Shown: one piece after another, positions 47,034 to 57,600 of the stretch
How the letters are laid out: each line of letters starts with the position of its first letter
Numbering within the stretch: position 1 is the stretch's first letter
DNA from: Symsagittifera roscoffensis
Lineage: Eukaryota > Xenacoelomorpha > Acoela > Convolutidae
DNA length: 64,000 bases
Assembly: GCF_963678635.1 (NCBI RefSeq)
Contig: NC_087063.1
Coordinates: forward strand, 22,576,701 to 22,640,700
Direction: 5' to 3'
Notes under the pieces: model-generated
Database searches by the model: none
What the model was told of the DNA's origin: nothing
Seen by the model: the letters and a program-made list of their open reading frames with translations, nothing else
Position numbers and translations under genes: made by a program

Positions 47034-48690
47034 TTGTAGTATAACTGAACAGGAACGTGTAAATAAGTGAACAGGAACGGTACAGCCTAAAAAAACTGTC
47101 TGACTATTGAAAGTGAGCTATTAGTTTTGAGCTAACTGTGATCAACTATATGGGACTTTTTTAAAAGAACGATCAAAGATCAAGTGATCTCGAGCGACAT
47201 CAGTGCCTTCGAGGCGATTAACAAAGGTAATTCAATGTCCTCCGACAGCTATTGTAAAACATATTTATAACAACGATAACAATATTTACTAGCGTTGCTC
47301 CTTGCCTGTCAAAATATCAAAATCAATCCAAGCGTTCAAAAAAAAACTTGTACATAAGTAAAAGACTTCTAAAAAGAAACAAAGCTGGCTCATTAAAACA
47401 GGCAAAGTATTCATAACAACAACTCAAAATAATCAGGTGAATCAATTCTGTAGAAAAATTTTGACCGTTCAATTGTTGCCCCAGTGTGCAGATATCGCAA
47501 GAGGATATGAAAAAAACTGTTTGAAGGGTTCGTGGAATACCTATAGAGAGATCTTAGTTTCCACAAAATTTTCTAAAAAACTAAAAGAAAGACAAAAAAG
47601 AGATACAAAAACAACAAGAAAATCAGAATTCTATACTTATTACACGAGGTTTCTTATGTTTTCAATGAAAACTAATTCAACATTATTGGTACTTAAATTG
47701 AATATAGGGTCGCTACGGTGTCGCGACTTAGAACTAAAAACATATCTGAAAAAGCTTGAAAACAAATCGACGATCGCTGACCTTTTAAATCCTGATTTTC
47801 CGAAAGTGATGATTTAAATAGTTTGAATTCAGAAAGTTAATGGAGCACAATAGAAAGGAAAAAAAAAGCGGAGGGGGGTTGCATTGTACGTTCTAAAGTC
47901 TCACACTTTTATTGCCTCATGAATGAGTCAGATCTGTAAATAATTGGAACAGGCGTCAATTGATTCAAATTAGAACTCCTGAAGTGATATATCGCAAGCT
48001 CATTGAGTGATATAACTTTGAAAAAATTCAAGTTGTTTTCATAACTTGAATTGATTCTCAAAAATTTAAGGTTCTCAAGCAAGCTTAATCGGCTCATCCT
48101 CAAGGTGATAAAACTTTGAAAAAATTCAGTGATGTTTCACGGCGAGAATCGGTTCGGAAAAGCTGAAACTAGTCGAGCAATCAAGCTCAAATTCAAACTC
48201 TATTTCCATATTCCAGTCGAGCAGCTAGAAAAAACTGCAAAAGTTTGAAGCTGAATTATTGCTATTTCATGACAAAAGAGAGGTTTGGTGTATTTAATTT
48301 GCTCGTTTTAGAAACGTAAAAACTCAAGTTCAGACAAAAATTTGGCGGTTACTGTCTAGCCTTGAAGTTGATTCAATTTGAACTTGCCTAGAGTGCTGAT
48401 TTTGTAAAAAAAAAAACACGAGGAATAGTCTAGAAGCAGAACATTCTTATAGTCCAGCTGAGAGTAATTTATAATTGTTAAATTGAGCCCATAGCAACTC
48501 AAAACGACCTAAAAATAAATAATCAATTATAGGATATCGTTGCAACAATTTAACTACATCAACACATTACTCTAATTTCAATACAGAGGCAAATATGCGC
48601 TCCGCAAACACAAGTGAAAAAACAAAAAAGCGGCTAAAGATTAAATAAAAAAAAAGAAAGAAGCCTCAAATTTGTAAAACTTTTGCTATG
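47034..48690. other. Intergenic, no confident gene
   Basis: An open stretch 47437-47817 (126 codons, Lys-rich) lacks an ATG at its start and follows an acceptor-like aataatcag. It could be an exon, but I would not call it. Otherwise AT-rich sequence. Confidence 0.4.
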
Positions 48691-48752
48691 TGACGGATTC
48701 GAACCTGCGACTTTGGAGTATCACGTTCTAGCATTTGCACCACATGTTATGG
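48691..48752 (-). ncRNA. tRNA-like SINE head (Trp-CCA-like loop)
   Basis: The minus strand carries tgtggtgcaaatgc (A box), a loop actccaaa with CCA at the anticodon position, and caggttcgaatccg (B box, complement of 48694-48707). Arms are degenerate, so it is a tRNA-derived relic and not a functional gene. Confidence 0.45.
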
Positions 48753-48845
48753 AAAATATCGCAACACTAGCTACAATGATGCAGTTATAGATGTTAATAA
48801 ATTGCCAATGCTATACGGCAAAAATGCAACCAAATATAAATAAAA

Positions 48846-49380
48846 CAAGACTGCTCGTATCAGGGCGAAGCCCTGAATGTTCCGACTGCCTTTTAAGTTT
48901 TGTGGAGCAGCAGTAATAACATAAAAAAATTAAATGAAATAAAATAAAATGAAAATTTTTTTTAATTTGAAATTTTTTATGAAAATCATCCCCCCACACG
49001 CCATATAAAGTACAAAAAGAGAGATTTCGTTCCTTGTAACAAATAAATTATGGCAAATAAGCTTCGTTCAACCAATTTGGAACGATTTATAAGACGGATT
49101 AAACCTCCGCTTACGCGTTAATAGCGCGAATTATATCGCGCGTTAATTATCCCAAATTGGTCAAAATGGCCGAAATGGCAATCTTTAAACCCTCATAACT
49201 TTACGAAAAATGATCACAGGTGAAATATTTTTTCAAATTTGAGCTCAGGACAACAATACCTTTTGAATGATATAAAATAATTCCGTCAAAAATGGCTAGT
49301 TAAAAAGTCTGAAGAAAAAAAAACCCACCCCGAGCACAAATATTCCGTTACTTTTGTATCGAAAGTCGGAACAACTAGTG
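48846..49380 (+). mobile_element. MITE-like element, direct copy
   Basis: Starts acaagactgctcgtatcagg with hairpin 48860-48876 and tgttccgactg. It ends cgaaagtcggaacaac near 49375, so the ends are inverted copies of tgttccgact. Length about 530 bp, non-coding. Confidence 0.6.
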
Positions 49381-49505
49381 CTAAGTGCGGCTTTGAACTT
49401 CAACATGTAGCATAAGAATTTCGTGTCCTTTCCTTTCCATTAAGCAACAGACGCTTGACTAATGGAAAACACAAGTCTATCCGGCGAAACTGCCACCAAA
49501 GATAA

Positions 49506-50510
49506 ACAAGACTGCTCGTATCAGGGCGAAGCCCTGAATGTTCCGACTGGGCATTAAGGTTTATGGAGCAGTAATATCATTAAAAAGTTAAAAGTAATAA
49601 AACAAAATGAATTTTTTTTTTCAAAAATTTTAAATTTTTTTATGAAAATCATCCCCCCACACGCCATATAAAGTACAAAAGGATAGATTTCGCTACTTGT
49701 AACAAATCAATCATGGCAAATAAGCCTCGTTAAACCAATTTGGAACGATTTCTAAGACGGATTAACTCTCCGCTTACGCGTTAATAGCGCGAAATATATC
49801 GCGCGTTAATTGTCACAAATTGGCCAAAATGGCAATCTTTAAAGCCCCATAACTTTACGAAAAATGATCACAGGTGAAATATCTTTTCAAATTTGAGCTC
49901 AGAACAACAATACCTTTCGAATGATATTAAAAAAATTCCGTCAAAAATGGCTAAATAAAAAGTCGAAATTTGTCTGAAGAAAAAAAAACCCACCCGGAAT
50001 ATTTGTGCTCGGGGTGGGTTTTTTTTTCTTCAGACAAATTTCGACTTTTTAACTAGCCATTTTTGACGGATTTTTTTTATCATTCAAAAGATATTGTTGT
50101 CCTGAGCCTAAATTTGAAAAGATATTTCACCTGTGATCATTTTTCGTAGAGTTATGAGGGTTTAAATATTGCCATTTTGGTCATTTTGAGCAATTTGGGA
50201 CAATTAACGCGCGATATAATTCTCGCTATTAACGCGTAAGCGGAGATTTAATCCGTCTTATAAATCGTTCCAAATTGGTTGAACGAAGCTTATTTGCCAT
50301 AATTGATTTGTTGCAAGGAACGAAATCTCACTTTTTGTACTTTACATGGCGTGTGGGGGAATGATTTTCATAAAAAATTTCAAATTTTAGAAAAAAAAAT
50401 TTCATTTTATTTTATTTCATTTAATTTTTTCATGCTATTACTGCTGCTCCATAAACCTTAAAAGGCAGTCGGAACATTCAGGGCTTCGTCCTGATACGAG
50501 CAGTCTTGTT
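49506..50510. repeat. 1-kb palindrome of two MITE-like copies, tail to tail
   Basis: 49506-49995 and 50510-50000 are near-perfect reverse complements, beginning acaagactgctcg on both strands. The centre is cccacccggaatatt-tgtgctcggggtggg near 49990-50020. Each arm is a copy of the element at 48846. Confidence 0.9.
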
Positions 50511-50514
50511 TTCA

Positions 50515-51401
50515 TTTAAAATTCAAGGCTATCGTTAAAACTAGTAGTTAATCGCTAAATCAAGTCAATATTCAACAGAATTGCCAAATCTAGCAATTAC
50601 CCGTTGACTTCCGCGATACACAGTAAGTCGAAAACCATGTCTGACGGAATTATTTGACAATCTTGAAATTCAATTAATCGTCGTCTCCAGGTAAACATTA
50701 GAAAAACAATACTAAACTTACAGCACAATAACTTGCAATGGACGGTATTAAAGAAGGATTTGCTATTTTAACTTGTCACCAACTGAGCATGTAATACCAA
50801 TTTGTGTTGTGATACCTATTTTTGCATTAAAAAACAACAGAATTCGAACTGCACAACCAAATTGGTCCTAAAAACAGTTCCTAGTCCTAGATCCGATTTC
50901 TATTCAAAATGAGCGAGTTGCAAATGAAAAACTATCTTTGCAATATAACGCAGGAATGTTTCTACGCAAGAATGAAATCGATGCACACGTAGAAAGAGGA
51001 ATTTGGAACAGCCCTACGCGTGCGCACGAATCTCAAATAGAAAACAAACGCACAAAGAACCGTAAATTGTACAAATTGAGCACAGATACAAAGGGTAAAA
51101 ACACAAAATGATATGGATAATTTCGTGAGATCATAGTTAGAAAGACAAATGAACGAAGTGAAACAAAAAATAAAGGAAGATATAAATAAAACCATAACTT
51201 TATAAATGCATATGCAAAATACCTCTATAAGTTTAAGTATCTTTAGCATTAAAGTTAAATTTGAGTTTTACTGCGACACAAAAATTGCTTTTAACTTATT
51301 TTCTATAAAAACGATTGTTGCACTTGTTAAATCTCGACTCGACTTCTTTAATTGTCGAAACAGTTTTTTCATTTTTTGCAGTTTGTCCAAGATTGTGACC
51401 T
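50515..51401. other. 3' flank of the p53-family gene
   Basis: Downstream of the p53-family stop codon. An AT-rich hydrophobic open stretch on the minus strand (50962-51249) has no support as a gene. On the minus strand an ATTAAA-type signal lies near 51348. No standard AATAAA is seen close to the stop. Confidence 0.35.
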
Positions 51402-51695
51402 TTATATCAAACTTGAGTTGTTCTTCAACTCGAAAGAGTTTCCCGCGCTTTTCAGAAAGGATACCGAGTGATGGAGAGTGTATCTAGTTTGGCGCATGTC
51501 ACCATTTGGTAAGATTGTCATGGAGGAATTCGACGCTGTTCTAACCACCATTAATTGATCTCCTGGGTCGTCGAAATTGCTGAACTGCTGAGAGGGGTAT
51601 GTACTGTTGGTTAGACTACCATTGGCAGCTAGATCTCTCTTCGCTTGTAGAATTTTGCTTTGGGTCACCTCATCAAGATTCATTCCAATGATTTC
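51402..51695 (-). CDS. p53-family exon 10 (last SAM helices, C-terminus, stop)
   Basis: [20 protein letters not shown] completes the SAM fold. A Ser/Asn-rich C-terminal tail follows to TAA at 51404-51402. Acceptor TTCCAG. Confidence 0.85.
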   Translation of the reverse strand, partial: EIIGMNLDEVTQSKILQAKRDLAANGSLTNSTYPSQQFSNFDDPGDQLMVVRTASNSSMTILPNGDMRQTRYTLHHSVSFLKSAGNSFELKNNSSLI

Positions 51696-54600
51696 CTGGA
51701 ATATAAATTTTGTATCAAAACTATCAAGTGTATACAGGGGCGGATCTAGGATTTTCTCGAGGGGAGGGGGCGGATTTTCAAAAAATTTTCGAAAGTTTTA
51801 ACGACCTTTTTTTAGGTCGACCGAATTGATTTGAGCTCTCCCTAAGCACGATTTAGTTCCTGTTTTGGCCAAATTTTCTGCGCCGCAGGCAAAAATTTAA
51901 AAAAACAGTCCAAAAAAGGCACTTTTTGGAAAATTAGGCACTTTTTGGAAAATTTTGACCAAAAAATCGCGTTTTTTCGGCGTGCGCTCCACCCTCAAAA
52001 TTAGTATACATTGGCGCCAAAGGCGCCTTTAGAAAAATTTTAGGGTCGGTCTGCCAAAAATGGATTTCTTAAAAAGTATCAAAGGGGGGGGGGCCTTTGG
52101 GTCGGCAGGGGGTCATTTTTTTATGAAATCTAAAAACATCATTTTTGTGTATTTCTATTGTTTGTATAAGAACTCATGTTGCCTTCCGCCTCCACGTGCA
52201 AAAGATTGTTTATCTAATCGTTTATTTAAAATTCAACGTAAGGTCTTAATTGGATTCGATTTATTCATATCTAAATGCAATTTAAAATTTAGAGAACGTT
52301 TTTTGCGACAGCTGTTCGGCAAGCAATCACAATATTGGTATTTACTTGATATTATATTGATATATCAAAAGTGATCGGTTTATGCCAAAAAACTGAAAAA
52401 GCGATAAACCTAACTTTTTATAGCTTCACTTTTGTTATAGCTTCACTTAAGCAAATATTTTCCGAGCGATTTTTTTTTACTTTTTGATTCGTTATATTTA
52501 GATGATTTCCAACTAATCGCAAGCATCATCAGCGATCAATCAATTCGGTTCAAATCAAATACTTAGGAATAAACTAACGTGATCTGCTAGATGTGCCAGC
52601 TCTCCCGTATGTAAAATATTTCTCGACATGAAACACTCAATCGCGTAGCTACATCCGATACGGTTCAAAAAAGCCGCAACACTTGTATCTGCGAAATCTC
52701 CGTGATCTCCGAAATTCAAATCTAAGTTGTCGTCCTGTGGACCCGGAGAGGCTGGCGGTGTCTCGGCCAATGCGGGGGTGGACGGTGGCGCGTTGTTATC
52801 TTCGGAGTTGTGTTGGTTCTCATTTTGATGGTCGGTTTTAATGAGAGAAGAGAGGGCTGATTCGTTATCTCTAGAACAGAATTAAATATGTTACTTTATC
52901 TCTTTCAGCTATACTTAAAAAACTCAAAATCAACAAGAAAAATTAAACCCCCAAAAAAGTTCTTCAAAATCTAATTTAAACTGAAAGTTTTTGCTACTGT
53001 TAAGAAAGATTTTTCTTACCTTTCTACTTCATTTTATTTAACACCAGTCAAAAGCTACTAGATCAAACTGAAAAGCAATACGGCAGATTTCAAAAGCGCC
53101 TTCAAATAGCTGGCTGAAACACTGGAGCACATCAAATGAAGAGGATAAAACTCACTGATTGTTAGCTGACTGTGTAGATCCCAAACTCCCTTGCAGCTCC
53201 TCAAACAAGGCCACATCTCCATTATGCACACACAGTTGCTTATAGAGAGCAGAGACCAGATTGTAGTAGTACTGTCCCTTCACTGGAATGTAGAACACGT
53301 CATTGCTGCAATTAGGGTCACTTCCATCGCCTGAAGATGTGGTGTCATGCTTGCGTCTCTTGGCTGAAGTAGGACTGCATGCCATTGCCATTGTCATTGG
53401 GTCGCGCAACGCAAGCGATTTCGATCCTATAAAATAACATCAGAAAATTAATGATTCACGGACAGCTACTAGATCGAAATGAAAAGCGTCTTATTTTGAC
53501 AGACCGAATCTAAGATATTTCTAGGACTCTTTTGGAACCATACCTTTCAAATATGAGGGATCGAGTTTACATCGAGTAATAAAATGCTTCGGTCAAAACC
53601 TTCCAAACTGGACATTTTTGGGAAAAAAATAAGCAAACCGAGACAATTTTTCGAAAATTGTCTTTCAAAAAAACCCGGACTTCAGTGAAATTCGAAACCG
53701 TCCCTGCTTACCGCGTTTCTCGCCTCTTTTATGCTGTGTGCTTGGATTCAGTGCGTTCTCCTCGCTCTTTCTGTCTCTGCTCGGGCAGGCACATATCCTC
53801 ACTTCAACTGCCCTCCTGCCTAACACGTGACCATCACGCTCCAGTGTGAACACCACCTGAAAATATCAAACAAGCTCAAATTTAGTTCAGACCAAAAAAT
53901 CTGTTCGCTTAACCAATAGTGACAGAAAGTTTTAAAAAAATCTATTTTCAAACTTACATATCATCGCAAATTAATGGGATTTTTCGATAATATCTGCTAC
54001 CAATTATTTTTTTTCTTTCAGTTTTGAATAAAAAAAACACCCGAGAGCTCACAGGCAAGTTTTACAAAGAGGCGAAGCTGAGCTTTGCACCACTTTCAAT
54101 AAAAACCAGGAAAGCCGCTAAATCGGAAAAAAACGAAAACGTCGAAAAAACTAGATCTATCAAAATGAATTATTAAGTCACATTCACCCTGAAAACCCAA
54201 ACACAAAAAACTTTATTTAATCGTCATATGAAAAAAATACTAGGTCAGTAAGCCTTCACACACACGCACATAAAACTTTTTTCGCTTGTCAAAAGATGCA
54301 AAATGAGGCACTTAAACCAATTTTATATAGGCACAAACCTATCAAGAGGAACAAAAGGAAAAGAAAAAAACAAAAAAAGCCAAAAATATTGTTGTCATGA
54401 AAAACTATGAATTCTTTAAAACTTTTAGCATTTTGTTCGATCCAGAGGCGAGCTTAAAAAATGTTTTCCTGAAAACTACTCAAAATTAGGTCACTATGCC
54501 AAAAAAAATAAGCCGAAATCATTTGGGCTGAATAAAGTTTTTAAGCAAAAAACAAACACAAAAAGAAAATATACGAATCAAGGCTAGTAAAATTACTAAG

Positions 54601-57600
54601 AGCAGAAAAAATCTAAATATTAAAAGCAACTATAATGTAAGTTGCGTAACGCAAAAAAAAATCAATTCTATTAGCGTGTAACGCACCTCCGGTGCTTCGA
54701 TTGTTTAACAACTCATAAAAAACCGCATATATTGGAAACAAGATCTGCATTCTTTGAGTATACTCTGAGAGCACTCAATTACAGATGTGGTAATAAAAAA
54801 TTTTATAGTTTTTTCAACTTTTTAAATTCAAACTTTGAAAAACCATTAAATTTTGTGAAGTTATATACATTCAAAAGTAAAAAAAAATGAACTGAGAAAC
54901 GTGACATCTCGGAAAGTGAAACAACAGAGCATTCGCATTTGGACGCAAGATTTGAAACCCCTAAGAGTACTCTGATAGCCCTCCCCCCAATCTACAGGGT
55001 AGGGAATCTCAAACTTTGGAAAATTAATTCAAGTTTTCTGAAATTTTTTTTGAAAAAATCACAAAAAACGTCATATCTCGAAATCTAAAATGATTTGAGA
55101 ATTCATGTTTTGAGGCAAGATTTGCAACCCCTGAAAACCTAAGAATACTCTGACAGACCCCACAACAAACTTGCAAACTTCAACTTAAGTTTTCTAAAAA
55201 GATAATTTTTTAGAAAGAATTTTTGCACGCTTAAGCCATATCGTATTAAGCCATTTTTGCACGCTTAAGCCATATCGTATTTGCACGCTTAAGCCATATT
55301 CTAAAAAGAATTTGTGCACGCTTAAGCCATATCGTATATTGCAATGCTTAAGATTTTTTTCCGCTTTTCCAGTTTAAATTCAAGGTTTATTTCATCAATA
55401 TTGAAATTAGCAACCCAATAGTGGGATGCTGTCAGCGTTTCACCAGGTGTTGTGATTCTGACCTCCATATATGAATAACCAAATCTTTTTAATGCAAAAT
55501 AATACGTTGAAAAAGCTTAAACATGGCGAGATAGTAAAGACCGTATTCAAATATATAATAGATAATGTGGCAACTCAGCCGACAAAACATAGGCAGACAA
55601 ATACTACGCCGACAATTTTGTTTGAAACGGAATATTTCCCGTTTGAAAAAAAAAAACAGTTCCTGTCAGATTCGATCATAAGAACTTTTCCGTCCCAAGC
55701 GTATACGCTACCTCCATGTCAAGTGTGCCGGGACGCAAATAAATATGAATATATTTTGAACTGAGTGAGTATAAATTTACCATCTCTAATTCTGACCATT
55801 TTTTGAACGAAAATATTCACGAGAAAAAAGTCTAGAACCCGATTGCAATACGCTTGCTTATCGCAAGGGTTAAAAATCTTTTTAGGAACTGATAGAAAAT
55901 GTGGACATATAATCATTGTATGAACCTGTATGGGTCTTCGGTTGAGTCCCCCGACACAGGAGCCATAGCACATGAAGTTGTAGAGGAAGACGACGAAGTC
56001 AGTTCCGACTTGGGGTGAGTCGAAGGGGACTACGACTGACTGTCTGCCATTGACTGCGTCCTCCTGGTACTCGGCTGTCGGGTGCTCACACCTGCAATTC
56101 ATCAGACTAGTAAGTACATTAGAAAAAAAACTTAAGGTCAACACAGGACATAATTAAGATTCATTTTAAGGCTGAGAAGACATATTGCACCTTCAACTGC
56201 AATTTAATTCCCATCAAATATATCAGGCAATATTGTTTTCATCAATATGGCTTTTGCATAATTTTCAAAATTTCGTAAGACCGGCATCCTTTCAGAAACC
56301 CTTAAAATCCAGAAAACTTTCCACCTGTTTTTGCCACGGGGTTGTAGCTCATGTCATTGGGTTCTGAATCCTCTTATGATGACTGAGATTAAAAGAGTAC
56401 CTGATGAGGTGGCTGGGCGCTGGATGTCCTTCATTGAAGGAGTCCTTGCTGTGTCCATGTGCATGATTGGGACACCTGGTGACCACCTGTTTCACGTGTT
56501 CCGGCTGTTTGAACACACTCATCGCACGCAAGTAGCACCCCTGGGGCACCCTGTGCACTGTCTGGAACTTGACTGGACAAGTGGCCGCCATCTTCACGTA
56601 CAGCTTCTGCGTCTGCTCCGAGAACTGAAACAACAACAATTTGTTGTCTGACTAACTGAACCAACAGAATCGAATCGATGTAACAGATCAATTACTTAAC
56701 TTCTGTTTAAAATCATGATTTACGGGTTTGGTTTTAGAAATAAATACCCTATTTACAGTCACTTTTACAATATATTTCAACTTGCCGAAAATTTTTTTAG
56801 AAAATTAAATGCACTACGGCGATTGTAGTTCGAAAATATTATTGAAGCTGCGGTGTGAAGAATCGGCCAGCTTTTTTTAAAGTCTCAATTGCTTGGCTCG
56901 TGCGAGTTCATCTTTCACATCTTTTGAAAAGAAAATGTCCCAATTAGTGTGTGTTGTTAAAAAGTATTCGCCCTGTCCTTACCGTCCATAGGGCTCCTTT
57001 TCCGGATGACATGGCCACATTCTGTGAAGAGCTGCCATAACTCATGGTGAACCCGAACTCCCCTGGATAGTCCGAGACAGAGGGAATCTGGCTGGTAGTG
57101 TCTGGACTGCATCGCTGCTAGAAAAACACTAATCTGTTAATAACTAATTAAAACGAAGTACGTAAAATCAGAACACAACATTCACAGCATAATAATTGAT
57201 AATAATGTTTTCTTCTCAACATGCAAAGCACAGGCTGCTCAAATCGGTTTGAGAAAAAGTGACATAGCTTTTTGACTACCTAGTTTTTTTTGACCAAATT
57301 TTTAGCGTAGCAGTCGGATTTTGGAAAAAAAGCTGGCCAGAAAATGCAACTTTAAGCACTTTTGGAAAAAATTGACTCACAAAAAAATTTCTCAAAAGCT
57401 TTTCTACGCGCGCTCCCCCTCAAAATTAGTTTAAATTTGTGTCATAGGCGCCTTTAGAACAATTTTAAGGTCGGTCAGCAAAACTTTAGGGTAAAAATGG
57501 ATGTTTTAAACGACAATTGCTAGGATTACCTTGAAAAAAGCAGTATTTTTGAGAAAGCGACCTTGGAAAAAAGTGACCAGGTCACTCTAAGTGACCAGTT

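Noticed and set aside
48691-48752. Functional tRNA gene
   Set aside because: A and B boxes are visible but acceptor and anticodon stems do not pair; best read as a SINE head.
35250-50500. Hairpin tcagggcgaagccctga as a hammerhead-type ribozyme
   Set aside because: The required CUGANGA and GAAA core sequences are not present around the stem.
55471-55764. Antisense gene in the p53-family intron
   Set aside because: AT-rich composition, no domain and no splice context; chance open frame more likely.
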